NCBI GenBank assembly: GCA_023459215.1
Contig: JAEWVF010000104.1
Coordinates: 28,864 to 92,863 of the forward strand
Source: Chloroflexota bacterium
GTDB taxonomy: Bacteria; Chloroflexota; Anaerolineae; Anaerolineales; Villigracilaceae
Length of the DNA: 64,000 nucleotides
Reading direction: 5' to 3'
Part shown: positions 23,517 to 32,116 of the stretch, piece after piece
Position numbering within the stretch: the stretch's first letter is position 1
Layout: each line of letters opens with the position of its first letter
Made by a program: the position numbers and the translations under genes
Notes under the pieces: generated by a model
What the model saw: the letters and a program-made list of their open reading frames with translations, nothing else
Databases searched by the model: none
Told to the model about the DNA's origin: nothing

Positions 23517-24785
23517 TTACTCTGCTTGGCTGTTCGCTTCTGGCGCAGAGCGCCCTATCAGCCAGACCAGCCCAGCGCCGATGGCGAAAAGAGCCATATT
23601 CAGGGCAAAAGGCAGGGCGCGATCGATCCCGGAAAGCTGCCCGGCGATCCAGCCAAAGGGTGAAATCAAGATGATCAGGGCAACATAAACCATGGCGCTG
23701 ACCCGCGCCCTTTCATTCGATTCGAGCGATAAGGCCAGCATCGATTCGGTCATTGGGCTGACCAGGGCAGAAGCGAACCCTTCCAGCGCAACACTGATGA
23801 CCAGTAACGGGATGGCGCGAGGCTGCATCACCACAAGCAGGGCCTGGCTGAGAAAAAAGGCGCCGAAGCCGGTCCACAATGGCAGGCGGAATTTGCGTGG
23901 ATTGGTCAGGCGTGGACCAAGCAGGAAGAAACAGATTGTCATGATGATCGAGCGCAGGGCCACGTAGATTGAAATTTCGGAATTGGAAAATCCCAGTTTG
24001 GTGGTGAACAGAACGCCCCAGAAACTTCCGTTGACGGTTGAATAGATGTTGGTAATCACCATCATTGCGAGCGCGGCCAGCAGCGGCCGGGATCGCCAGA
24101 TTTGAACAAAAACGCTGCCATATTCGCTCAGCAGGCTGAAGATGGAACGCTGGCGGGTTTCTGCCATGCGCTGTTTGCCGCGGGCCGTTTCGTGCGAGAA
24201 GAGATATAAAACAATAAATTTTGCGCTGAGCATCAGGAAGCCGAAGATGAAAATTCCACGCACTGCCGGGATCAGGCCAAAGCGTTCGACAAACCAGCCT
24301 CCCAAAGGGGCGAAAAAGGCCGAGCAAACGGCAAAAATCATGATCCAGGTCCAAATGTGCACCAGGTGTCGTTCTTCGGCATCTTCGACCAGCAGGCAGG
24401 TCCAGGCGGTATGTGAAATCCGCCACAAACTGTTTAGCATGGCAGCCGCAACGAAATAGCGCACATCCTGGGCGATTGCCCAGATCAGGCAGGGAATTCC
24501 CCAGCAAAGCATATCGCTCAGGAACAGGGTCAGCCGGCGGCCAAACTTATCGACAATTGCGCCACTGAGCAAGGCCGTAAAAACCTGGAGCACCAGTCCC
24601 AGGCTGGCAATGGTTCCAATTTGTTGGTCGGTAACGCCCAGGGCCAGCATATAAACCGAGAAAAATGGGGAGAACAGGTTGTAGGGAATGCCAAACATGA
24701 CTTCGGTCCAGACAGTCACGCGTGGGTTGCCCCTCAGTTCGCGTAGGGTTTGAATAAGAGGGTGTTTAAGAACGAGCGTCATCAT
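23517..24785 (-). CDS. MFS transporter
   Basis: A 422-residue major facilitator with twelve or so membrane spans. It has the loop-2/3 motif D-K-F-G-R-R near residue 75 and a mirrored arginine-rich loop after span 8. The substrate is unknown; it most resembles drug/metabolite efflux members. The chosen start, ATG at 24785, has GGAG 5 nt upstream; a longer frame lacks support. Downstream is the remnant of another transporter, suggesting a past replacement or deletion here. Confidence 0.82.
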   Translation of the reverse strand: MMTLVLKHPLIQTLRELRGNPRVTVWTEVMFGIPYNLFSPFFSVYMLALGVTDQQIGTIASLGLVLQVFTALLSGAIVDKFGRRLTLFLSDMLCWGIPCLIWAIAQDVRYFVAAAMLNSLWRISHTAWTCLLVEDAEERHLVHIWTWIMIFAVCSAFFAPLGGWFVERFGLIPAVRGIFIFGFLMLSAKFIVLYLFSHETARGKQRMAETRQRSIFSLLSEYGSVFVQIWRSRPLLAALAMMVITNIYSTVNGSFWGVLFTTKLGFSNSEISIYVALRSIIMTICFFLLGPRLTNPRKFRLPLWTGFGAFFLSQALLVVMQPRAIPLLVISVALEGFASALVSPMTESMLALSLESNERARVSAMVYVALIILISPFGWIAGQLSGIDRALPFALNMALFAIGAGLVWLIGRSAPEANSQAE

Positions 24786-24891
24786 GCTTACTCCAGGGGT
24801 GGCCGGGTTGTTTTGCCGTTTGCGAGGGCATCTGACTATATCCCAGATTTGCTTTCCAGGCAATCGGCGGATTTTATAACGGGGATGCTAT

Positions 24892-24924
24892 AAAAAAGGA
24901 GATGCCAGCGGCATCTCCTTTTTT
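24892..24924 (-). terminator. Bidirectional terminator
   Basis: A perfect 15-bp stem with a 3-nt loop and A/T runs on both sides. It ends the DNA-glycosylase transcript. Confidence 0.92.
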
Positions 24925-24942
24925 ATGTAGAGCGGGCTTTGG

Positions 24943-25773
24943 CTATTGCTGGCATTTCGGGCAGAAATAGCAGGCCCCGCCCAGGTATTGCATTTTTTGG
25001 ACAGTTGCTCCGCAGTCCGGGCAGGGCTTGCCGGCTGCGCCACTGTCCATGACGCGGATGTATCCGCCGGGTTTGCCGAACAGGTCGGTTTCATCGTTGC
25101 GGCCTCCGCCGGCGATGACCTCCGCGACTACATCCACGATGGCGTTATACAGGTCGCGGCGTTGACCGGGACTGAACTCGGCCAGGGAGCGGCGCGGTCC
25201 GATTTTGGCGCGGAAAAGGATGTCCTGGGCAATCGAATTCCCCAGCCCGGGGATGATCTGATCCTGGGTCAGCAAGCTTTTGGCGCTGCGCTTCTCGCCC
25301 TGGAGCAGTTCATCGACCAGGGCGCTGAAATAGTCGAAGGTGAAAGTCGAATCGAGCGGGGTGGGACGCATCCCTTTGACGTACTGGCGTTCCTGCTCCA
25401 GTCCGGTTTCGTATAGCTCCATCGCGCCCCACATTTGGGTGGTGGCCGAGAGCGCCGACCCATCCTCGAAGTGAATCAGCAGGTGATATTTTACCGGCAG
25501 CGGGCTGCCTAGCGGGTGGAACAGGATTTTCCCGCCGCATTCGCCAAAGAGCAGGATGTAACCCGGCTCCAGCGGAATCGACAGCCAGCGCCCCTGGACG
25601 CGCGCCGCGCCGACCACTTTCCCGGCAGTCAATTGGGTAAATTCTTCGTGCGAGCGGTTGTACCAGACGAACTTGTGCGGCGAATTGCCCAGAGTCCCCT
25701 CGCGGACGGTTTTCCCCACCAGGGCCGCGTTCATCTGGCGCGCCAAAACAGTGTATTCAGGAATTTCAAACAT
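24943..25773 (-). CDS. Fpg/Nei-family DNA glycosylase-like protein lacking Pro2
   Basis: A 276-residue protein with the overall Fpg/Nei architecture: N-terminal beta-sandwich, H2TH region (Q-D-Q-I-I-P-G-L-G-N-S-I-A-Q-D-I-L-F near residue 170) and a C-terminal zinc finger of four Cys (C-P-D-C ... C-P-K-C). Fpg/Nei enzymes excise oxidised bases through the N-terminal proline as nucleophile, M-P-E-L-P-E. Here the start is M-F-E-I-P-E, so Pro2 is Phe while Glu3 stays. The N-terminal-domain lysine region reads Q-G-R-W-L-S. The protein may bind DNA without the usual chemistry or use another residue. GGAGG lies right before the ATG, so the start is firm. Confidence 0.85.
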   Translation of the reverse strand: MFEIPEYTVLARQMNAALVGKTVREGTLGNSPHKFVWYNRSHEEFTQLTAGKVVGAARVQGRWLSIPLEPGYILLFGECGGKILFHPLGSPLPVKYHLLIHFEDGSALSATTQMWGAMELYETGLEQERQYVKGMRPTPLDSTFTFDYFSALVDELLQGEKRSAKSLLTQDQIIPGLGNSIAQDILFRAKIGPRRSLAEFSPGQRRDLYNAIVDVVAEVIAGGGRNDETDLFGKPGGYIRVMDSGAAGKPCPDCGATVQKMQYLGGACYFCPKCQQ

Positions 25774-25807
25774 GGTTTCCTCCGAAACATCGCGCCCCTC
25801 AGCGCGT

Positions 25808-26191
25808 TTAAGTCATTTTCTCCACCAGGTGACGCCGGTTCTCCGGGGCGGGGAACGGTTCAGGCCAAAATTCGACTTGGTGGACAATCCTGCCATCCTG
25901 AACCCTGGAAAATGTGATCGCCCGCCCATGAATAACGCCATCCGTAACCGAAACATCGCTGACGGCCTCCGTTTCGCTGCCCACAATCCGGTTGATTGTG
26001 AACTGCCAGGCTCCATGCGCCGGGTATTCTTCGTTCATCTGCGCAAAATTCTGCGGGCCGTGGATGCGTTCGCCAGACTGGGGCCATTCCAGGATAAAAT
26101 CGTCGGCCAGCAGGCGGCTGGCTGCGCGAAAGTCGTTGCTTTGCATCGTTTCCCAAAACTTGCGGACAACTTCATTTGTTGATAGGGTCAT
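25808..26191 (-). CDS. SnoaL/NTF2-like protein
   Basis: A 127-residue protein of the SnoaL-like cone fold, with F-W-E-T-M-Q-S-N-D-F near the start, A-D-D-F-I-L-E-W-P in the first strand and a C-terminal G-R-I-V-H-Q-V-E-F-W. Such proteins range from ketosteroid isomerase-like enzymes to ligand binders; function cannot be assigned. AGGAGC precedes the ATG. It lies 34 nt upstream of the glycosylase gene and may share its transcript. Confidence 0.75.
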   Translation of the reverse strand: MTLSTNEVVRKFWETMQSNDFRAASRLLADDFILEWPQSGERIHGPQNFAQMNEEYPAHGAWQFTINRIVGSETEAVSDVSVTDGVIHGRAITFSRVQDGRIVHQVEFWPEPFPAPENRRHLVEKMT

Positions 26192-26371
26192 GGCAGCTCC
26201 TGTATTTTTGACTTGTCTATTTTATCACAAAACAGAACAAATGTTTTATTTATGAGCTGAAAAATCCGAATTCAACGAGTCCGCTGCTGCCAATTGTGAT
26301 AGAATAGCCGGGTTTAGAAATTATGTTCTGTGTTTGCCGCCGCTTCTTTACCTGTAAGGAAACCACATTCC

Positions 26372-27352
26372 ATGCCTCCTGAAACCATTCTCGTTGAACA
26401 ACTCAGCAAAACCTACAAAGTCCCCGAGCGCGAAGGCGGATTTGCCGCCGCGGTGCGCGGATTCTTCAAGCGCAAGTACAAGGATGTCAACGCGGTTCAA
26501 AAGGTCAGCTTTCGCATCCAGCCGGGTGAGATTGTCGGTTTTCTCGGTCCGAATGGGGCTGGCAAGACCACCACGCTTAAAATGCTCTCCGGCCTGCTTC
26601 ATCCGACCTGCGGCACGGCCCATGTGCTCGGATTTACACCCTGGAAGCTGGAACCGGCCTATTTGCGCTCGATGACCCTGGTCATGGGCCAGCGCAACCG
26701 CCTTTCGTGGGACATTCCCGCCGCCGATTCTTTCCTGCTCAACCAGGCCATCTACCGCATCCCTGATGATGAGTATAGGGCCACCCTGAAAGAGCTGGAT
26801 GAACTGCTCGAACTCGGCCCGCTGCTCAAGAAACCGGTCCGCAACCTTTCGCTTGGCGAGCGCATGAAATGCGAGATTGCCGCCGGGCTGCTGCACCGTC
26901 CGCAGGTGCTTTTCCTCGACGAACCGACCATCGGCCTCGATATTACCGGTCAGGCCCGCATCCGCGAGTTCCTGCGCGAGTACAACCGCCGCACCGGAGC
27001 CACCATCCTGTTGACCAGCCACTACATGGCGGATGTGACTGCCCTGTGTGAGCGCATTATCATTATCCATCATGGCCAGCTCAAATATGATGGCGGCATC
27101 AATGATCTATCGCGCCGCATCGCGCCCTTCAAACTGATCGGTGTTACCCTGGCCGAGGGCGATGGCCACGATTTGAGCATCTACGGCGCACCCGTCGAGA
27201 ACGAGGAAGATGCCGAGAAGCGCTACATCCAGGTCCCGGCGGCGGATGTGACCGTCGTCACTGCCCGGATGTTGGCCGGGCTGCCGGTTCACGACATCAC
27301 CATCACCGACCCGCCGATTGAGTCGGTCATCGAGCGCGCATTTAATGAATAA
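26372..27352 (+). CDS. ABC transporter ATP-binding protein (ABC-2 exporter)
   Basis: A 326-residue ATPase with Walker A G-P-N-G-A-G-K-T-T near residue 55, a Q-loop (V-M-G-Q-R), signature L-S-L-G-E-R-M-K, Walker B V-L-F-L-D-E-P-T and the switch H. About 80 extra C-terminal residues follow, as in DrrA/NatA-like exporters. It is cytoplasmic and energises the two permease subunits encoded next. AAGGAAACC precedes ATG at 26372. The first of three genes that probably export a lipid, glycan or drug; the substrate is unknown. The signature has an L for the usual G (L-S-L-G-E), which is common in this subfamily. Confidence 0.9.
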   Translation: MPPETILVEQLSKTYKVPEREGGFAAAVRGFFKRKYKDVNAVQKVSFRIQPGEIVGFLGPNGAGKTTTLKMLSGLLHPTCGTAHVLGFTPWKLEPAYLRSMTLVMGQRNRLSWDIPAADSFLLNQAIYRIPDDEYRATLKELDELLELGPLLKKPVRNLSLGERMKCEIAAGLLHRPQVLFLDEPTIGLDITGQARIREFLREYNRRTGATILLTSHYMADVTALCERIIIIHHGQLKYDGGINDLSRRIAPFKLIGVTLAEGDGHDLSIYGAPVENEEDAEKRYIQVPAADVTVVTARMLAGLPVHDITITDPPIESVIERAFNE

Positions 27353-27367
27353 GACGGTCGAGTAGCT

Positions 27368-28165
27368 ATGTTAAAAATTTACCAACGACTTTGGCAGGTC
27401 AACTGGGCCGAACAGTGGCAGTATCGCGCCAACCTGTTGATGTACCTGCTTTACTGGCTGGTTTCGCCGATAGTTTACATGGCGGTCTGGACAACGATTG
27501 CCAACGCCAACGGGACAGTCAACGGCCTGAGCGCCAACGATTTTGTCACCTACTATATGACCCTGCTGGTGGTGGACCAACTGACCAGCAATATCGTCAT
27601 CCATATCTTTGCCTACAAAATCCAGGATGGAACGCTTTCCGGCGAGTTGATTCGGCCCATTCACCCGATGCTGGTCAACACCCTGACAGTTAACACCGCC
27701 AACAAGGCGCTCAACTTTTTGGTTTTCCTGCCCATCTGGGGCGTTTTCTTCTTCCTGTTCCGGCCCGATTACGCCGCTGTCACCTGGCAGAACGTTTTGA
27801 TGGCCCTACCGATGATTTCGCTCGGTTTCCTGATCGGATTCTTGTTGAGCGCGGCCATCACCTGCATTGCCTTCTGGACGACTCGCGTTTGGGCCATCCA
27901 TGAATTTTATTTCGGTGTGCTGGTTTTGTTTTCCGGCCAGTTTGTGCCGCTCAGCCTGATGCCAACCCTCGTCCAGCAGATTGCCCAATACCTGCCCTTC
28001 CAGTTTTTCCTGTATTTCCCGATCCAGATGGTTTTAGGCAAACTGAGTCCTGATCAAATCCTGTGGGGATATATCCAGGCTGTTTTCTGGCTTTTGCTCT
28101 CTTTCCTTCTATTTAATTGGGTCTGGCGGACAGGCGTTAAAAAGTTTTCGGCGGTGGGAGCCTGA
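27368..28165 (+). CDS. ABC-2 family permease subunit 1
   Basis: A 265-residue membrane protein with six spans and the D-G-T-L-S-G-E-L-I-R-P coupling segment found near residue 83 in the ABC-2/DUF990-like permeases. It starts 16 nt after the ATPase gene and pairs with the second permease to form a heterodimeric exporter. Cytoplasmic and membrane helices alternate without large extracellular loops. Confidence 0.85.
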   Translation: MLKIYQRLWQVNWAEQWQYRANLLMYLLYWLVSPIVYMAVWTTIANANGTVNGLSANDFVTYYMTLLVVDQLTSNIVIHIFAYKIQDGTLSGELIRPIHPMLVNTLTVNTANKALNFLVFLPIWGVFFFLFRPDYAAVTWQNVLMALPMISLGFLIGFLLSAAITCIAFWTTRVWAIHEFYFGVLVLFSGQFVPLSLMPTLVQQIAQYLPFQFFLYFPIQMVLGKLSPDQILWGYIQAVFWLLLSFLLFNWVWRTGVKKFSAVGA

Positions 28166-28177
28166 CCCCCCTCGTAT

Positions 28178-28201
28178 CCCCCCATTTTGCAAAATGGGGG
28201 G
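28178..28201. repeat. Palindromic CCCCCAT/ATGGGGG spacer element, copy 2
   Basis: A perfect palindrome with CCCCCCATTTT and AAAATGGGGGG arms and a GC centre. Its right arm runs into GGAGGAG, which serves as the ribosome site of the next gene. Copy 1 is at 4544-4574. Confidence 0.7.
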
Positions 28202-28211
28202 AGGAGTAAAA

Positions 28212-28997
28212 ATGAACTTCCTCAAGTTGATAAATGTTTTCCTGAAAGTCAATATCCAGATGTCGCTGGCCTACCGCGCCGATACGGTGGTCAACATCCT
28301 GCTCAACCTGATGTGGCTGGGTTGGGAACTGCTCAGCCTGAATATCATCTTTACCAATACCGAAAGCCTTGGCGGTTGGGGAGTGGGCGAACTGGTGGCC
28401 CTGCTTGGCGTATTCCGGCTGGTCAATACCCTGATGGCGGCCCTGATCTGGCCCAACACCGAGAAATTCAACGCCAGCGTGCGGGACGGCTCGCTTGATT
28501 ACACTTTGCTCCAGCCGGTCAACAGCATGTTCCTGGTCACTTTTTCGCGCATCACCGTCTGGCGCATCTGGGACCTGGTTTTGGCCGTAATCCTGGTGGT
28601 GACAGGCATCAACATGGCCGGGCAGGTCACCACCCCGGCCAGCATTTTTAGTTTCCTGCTCCTGACGGTGTCTGGCGTGATGATTATTTACAGCCTGTGG
28701 ATTGTATTGATTGCCCTGACTTTCTGGTTCACCAAGTTCGATAACAACGTGACCATTTTGCAGGCCCTGCTCGATTCGGGCCGTTTCCCGGCTACGGTTT
28801 ACCCGGTCTGGCTGCGAATCATTGTCACGTTCATCGTCCCGATTGCGGTGGCGACCACCATCCCGCTCCAGGCCTTGCGCGGGGAATTCGGCCTGGCCGA
28901 AATTCTGCTGTTTCTTGCCATCAGTGCGGTCAGTTTCCTGGTTGCCTCGCAGGTCTGGCGCGTTGGGGTCAAGCGCTACAGCGGGGCAAGCAGTTAG
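28212..28997 (+). CDS. ABC-2 family permease subunit 2
   Basis: A 261-residue membrane protein with six spans and the same R-D-G-S-L-D-Y-T-L-L-Q-P coupling segment seen in the first permease. It completes the exporter. The ATG at 28212 follows GGAGGAG derived from the palindromic element; the longer frame starts within that repeat. A terminator follows at 29016. Confidence 0.85.
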   Translation: MNFLKLINVFLKVNIQMSLAYRADTVVNILLNLMWLGWELLSLNIIFTNTESLGGWGVGELVALLGVFRLVNTLMAALIWPNTEKFNASVRDGSLDYTLLQPVNSMFLVTFSRITVWRIWDLVLAVILVVTGINMAGQVTTPASIFSFLLLTVSGVMIIYSLWIVLIALTFWFTKFDNNVTILQALLDSGRFPATVYPVWLRIIVTFIVPIAVATTIPLQALRGEFGLAEILLFLAISAVSFLVASQVWRVGVKRYSGASS

Positions 28998-29015
28998 CTC
29001 ACAACACAAAACGAG

Positions 29016-29053
29016 AAAGAGCCAGCGTACATTTTCCGCTGGCTCTTTTTTTT
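29016..29053 (+). terminator. Terminator after the ABC-2 exporter
   Basis: 12-bp stem AAAGAGCCAGCG/CGCTGGCTCTTT (29016-29027, 29037-29048) ending in a long T run. Confidence 0.92.
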
Positions 29054-29066
29054 GCCGATTTATATA

Positions 29067-29095
29067 TTGACAAACGATATATCGCGTGATATTAT
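29067..29095 (+). promoter_or_regulatory. Promoter of padR-DUF2812
   Basis: TTGACA (29067-29072), 17 nt, then TATTAT (29090-29095), nearly ideal spacing and sequence. One operator palindrome sits in the spacer. Confidence 0.8.
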
Positions 29096-29114
29096 AACGT
29101 TATGCGATATATCG
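29075..29114. promoter_or_regulatory. Twin PadR operator palindromes
   Basis: The palindrome CGATATATCG occurs at 29075-29084, between -35 and -10, and again at 29105-29114, after the start. They are exactly 30 bp apart, three helical turns, so two repressor dimers could sit on the same face. Attribution to PadR is inference from position. Confidence 0.75.
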
Positions 29115-29136
29115 CCCGGCGATAAAGGAGACTGAT

Positions 29137-29454
29137 TTGGCAAACAACATCACTAAATACCTGCCCCTGTCCGAATCGACGGCTTACATTTTGCTGGCGT
29201 TGGCCGAACCGCTGCATGGCTACGGCATCATGCAAAAGGTCGAGCAAATCAGCGAGGGGACCGTCAAACTTGGGCCGGGTACGCTCTACGGGGCGTTTAC
29301 CACCCTCGAAAGCGAGGGGCTGATCGTCAAAGTCGGGGAAGCTGAGCGGCGCAAAACCTACGCCCTGACCGACAAGGGCAAGCAAGTGCTCAAAGAGCAC
29401 ATCCGCCGCTCGGCAATTTTGGTCGAAAATGGAAAAATAACACAGGGCTGGTAG
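29137..29454 (+). CDS. PadR-family transcriptional regulator
   Basis: A 105-residue winged-helix protein with the family hallmarks L-A-E-P-L-H-G-Y-G-I, G-P-G-T-L-Y-G-A near residue 46 and E-S-E-G-L-I. It lacks the long C-terminal dimerisation helix domain of PadR itself (PadR-s1 type). The TTG at 29137 has AAAGGAG about 7 nt upstream. It sits with a DUF2812 gene 15 nt downstream, a recurrent pair, and probably represses its own promoter through twin palindromes. Confidence 0.88.
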   Translation: MANNITKYLPLSESTAYILLALAEPLHGYGIMQKVEQISEGTVKLGPGTLYGAFTTLESEGLIVKVGEAERRKTYALTDKGKQVLKEHIRRSAILVENGKITQGW

Positions 29455-29469
29455 CCCTGGGAGGAAACT

Positions 29470-29988
29470 ATGACAACAATGAAACAATTCCGCTGGTTTT
29501 GGGCCTGGGACGATGAAAAAGAAGAAGCCTGGCTGCGCGAGATGGCGTTGAAAGGCTGGCATTTCAAATCGGTATCCCTGCCTGGCAATTACATCTTCGA
29601 AAAGGGTGAGCTGCGCGACGATTTTTACCGGCTCGATTTTTTTACCGATTCAAAAGCTAAAGCCGATTATTTGCAACTCTTTCTCGATGCGGGCTGGGAA
29701 TACCTGGGTGAGATGAACAGTTGGCAGTATTTTCGCAAAACTGCCCTGGATGGCGAAGTGCCGGAAATCTTCAGCGATAATGAGTCCAAATCCAAAAAAT
29801 ATCAGCGCATCTTGCTCTTTTTGGTTGTGTTTTTCCCTGTCTATGCCAATTCCATCATCTTGATGAACAAACGTCAGGATACGTTCAGCCTGGTTTTTAC
29901 ATTCATCATGTTTGTATTCCTGATTTTTTATAGCATTGCCCTTACCCGCTTGGCGATGCGCGTCAGTCAGCTAAAGAAAAAGATTTAG
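29470..29988 (+). CDS. DUF2812-domain membrane protein
   Basis: A 172-residue protein. The N-terminal part (about residues 1-105) is a DUF2812 domain, with F-W-A-W-D-D-E-K-E-E-A-W-L and aromatic-rich W-x-x-x-K motifs. It is followed by two hydrophobic spans and a basic tail. The domain's function is unknown; it commonly follows PadR regulators and may sense or modulate their signal. GGAGGAAACT precedes the ATG. The gene ends at a strong terminator. Confidence 0.8.
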   Translation: MTTMKQFRWFWAWDDEKEEAWLREMALKGWHFKSVSLPGNYIFEKGELRDDFYRLDFFTDSKAKADYLQLFLDAGWEYLGEMNSWQYFRKTALDGEVPEIFSDNESKSKKYQRILLFLVVFFPVYANSIILMNKRQDTFSLVFTFIMFVFLIFYSIALTRLAMRVSQLKKKI

Positions 29989-29997
29989 GCAAGCAGT

Positions 29998-30038
29998 AAA
30001 ACGGGCATTCGCTGAGATAGCGAATGCCCGTTTTTTTT
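29998..30038. terminator. Bidirectional terminator between DUF2812 and uvrB
   Basis: A 16-bp stem with a 5-nt loop (29998-30013 with 30019-30034) with A and T runs on both sides, between convergent genes. Confidence 0.92.
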
Positions 30039-32094
30039 ACTCTTCCCCGGTTAGTAATTTGATTCTCTCCCAGGGTTTCAACTTCTCATCGTCTGCCAGG
30101 AGCGCTTTTAACTCATAAATCTCATCGCGCAGGGCGGCAGCTTTCTCGAACTCCAGGTTCTTGGCGGCTTCCTTCATTTGCTTTTCCATCTCCTGCACCA
30201 GCCGTTGCAGCTCGCCCATATCGGCGGCGCGGGCTTTCTTCCCGGCGCGGTACTCGGCTTTCGATTCGGCCAGGCCGAGTGCCTTCTCGCGTCCCTCAGC
30301 CGAGAGCGAATCGGTAATATCGCGGATGGCCTTGTGGATGCTGACCGGCACAATCCCATTTTCCTGGTTGAACTTAACCTGCTTGGCCCGGCGGCGGTTG
30401 GTTTCGTCGATGGCATACTTCATCGAATCGGTCATCCGGTCGGCGTACATGATGACCCGGCCCTGCACGTTGCGCGCCGCGCGCCCGATGGTCTGGATCA
30501 GGGCCGTGCCCGAGCGCAGGAAACCCTCTTTGTCGGCATCCAGGATGGCCACCAGTGAGACTTCCGGCAGGTCGAGGCCCTCGCGCAGCAGGTTAATGCC
30601 AACAATGACATCGAACACACCCAGGCGCAGGTCACGCAGGATGCTGATGCGCTCGAGTGTTTCCACTTCCGAGTGCAGGTAGTGGACTTTGATCCCCAAT
30701 TCTTTCAGGTATTCGGACAAATCCTCGGCCATGCGCTTGGTCAGGGTGGTGACCAGGGTGCGCTCGCCGCGCTCGACCCGCAGCCTGATTTCCCCGACCA
30801 GGTCATCGACCTGGCCCTGGGTGGGGCGCACTTCGACCTCTGGATCGACCAGTCCCGTTGGGCGGATGATTTGCTCGGCGATTTGCTCCGCTTTTTGCAT
30901 CTCATAGGGGGCGGGGGTAGCCGACGTGTATATCGTGTAGCCCATCTTGGGCTCGAACTCATCGAACTTGAGTGGGCGGTTGTCGAGCGCGCTTGGCAGG
31001 CGGAAGCCGAACTCGACCAGCGTTTCCTTGCGGGCGCGGTCGCCGTTATACATCCCGCGGATTTGCGGCACGGTCATGTGGCTCTCGTCAATGATCAGCA
31101 GGTAGTCGGAGGGCAGGAAATCCACCAGCGTCCAGGGCGGGGTTCCGGCGGAGCGCCGGTCGAAGTGGCGCGAGTAGTTCTCGATCCCGGAGCAATAGCC
31201 CACTTCCTTGAGCATTTCCAGATCGTAACGCGCCCGCTGCTCGATGCGCTGGGCCTCGATGTATTTTTCATTCGCTTTAAAGAAGGAAACCCGCTCTTCC
31301 AGTTCTGTTTCGATGTCCTTGATCGCTTCTTTGGTCTTGTCTTCGGCGGTCAGGTAGTGCTTGGCCGGGTAAATATCGACCTCGTTCAGGTCGGCGGTGA
31401 TTTCGCCGGTCACGGGCGCAAACTGGGTGATGCGTTCGACCTCGTCGCCGAAGAAGCTGATGCGGTAGCCGAACTTGTCGGCGTAGGCCGGGATGATTTC
31501 GAGCGTTTCGCCGCGCACCCGGAAGGTGCCGGGGCGCAGTTCCATATCGTTGCGCTGGTACTGACCATCGATCAGTTGACGCATCAGCGCGTTGCGGCGG
31601 TAGATTTCACCGATCTGCAGCTTGACCGATCCGCGCAGGAACTCATCCGGCGAACCGAGACCGTAGATACACGAGACCGAAGCGACGATGATGACATCCT
31701 TGCGCGAGACCAGGGCGGTGGTGGCCGCCAGGCGCAGGCGCTCGATTTCCTCGTTGATCTGGGTCTCTTTTTCGATATACAGGTCGTGGCGCGGAACGTA
31801 GGCTTCGGGTTGGTAGTAATCGTAATACGAGACAAAATACTCGACCGCGTTCTCCGGGAAGAATTCGCGGAACTCGGCGTAAAGCTGGGCGGCCAGGGTC
31901 TTGTTATGGGCCATAATCAGGGCCGGCATCTGCAAGCGTTCGATGACTGAGGCCATGGTGAAGGTTTTGCCGGTTCCGGTTGCTCCGAGCAGGACTTGTT
32001 GTTTCATCCCTTGCCTGACGCCGCTGACAAGGGTGCTGATTGCTTCCGGCTGGTCGCCGGTTGGTTTGAAGGGGGCTTTAAGTTTGAAGTCCAT
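30037..32094 (-). CDS. uvrB: Excinuclease ABC subunit B
   Basis: A full-length 685-residue UvrB. Walker A G-A-T-G-T-G-K-T lies near residue 38 and the beta-hairpin Y-Y-D-Y-Y-Q-P-E-A-Y-V-P near residue 92. It also has the helicase motifs D-E-S-H and Q-T-I-G-R-A-A-R-N, and a C-terminal UVR domain for UvrC binding. It verifies damage in nucleotide excision repair and is cytoplasmic. The promoter carries a GAAC-N4-GTTC element, the LexA box of Gram-positive SOS systems, and the gene stands alone. uvrA and uvrC are not in the window. Confidence 0.97.
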   Translation of the reverse strand: MDFKLKAPFKPTGDQPEAISTLVSGVRQGMKQQVLLGATGTGKTFTMASVIERLQMPALIMAHNKTLAAQLYAEFREFFPENAVEYFVSYYDYYQPEAYVPRHDLYIEKETQINEEIERLRLAATTALVSRKDVIIVASVSCIYGLGSPDEFLRGSVKLQIGEIYRRNALMRQLIDGQYQRNDMELRPGTFRVRGETLEIIPAYADKFGYRISFFGDEVERITQFAPVTGEITADLNEVDIYPAKHYLTAEDKTKEAIKDIETELEERVSFFKANEKYIEAQRIEQRARYDLEMLKEVGYCSGIENYSRHFDRRSAGTPPWTLVDFLPSDYLLIIDESHMTVPQIRGMYNGDRARKETLVEFGFRLPSALDNRPLKFDEFEPKMGYTIYTSATPAPYEMQKAEQIAEQIIRPTGLVDPEVEVRPTQGQVDDLVGEIRLRVERGERTLVTTLTKRMAEDLSEYLKELGIKVHYLHSEVETLERISILRDLRLGVFDVIVGINLLREGLDLPEVSLVAILDADKEGFLRSGTALIQTIGRAARNVQGRVIMYADRMTDSMKYAIDETNRRRAKQVKFNQENGIVPVSIHKAIRDITDSLSAEGREKALGLAESKAEYRAGKKARAADMGELQRLVQEMEKQMKEAAKNLEFEKAAALRDEIYELKALLADDEKLKPWERIKLLTGEE

Positions 32095-32116
32095 ATAAGT
32101 TGGGGGTGGGTTATAG

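Noticed and set aside
30673..31950. 425-residue ORF opposite uvrB
   Set aside because: Antisense shadow of a conserved GC-rich gene; sequence composition is not protein-like.
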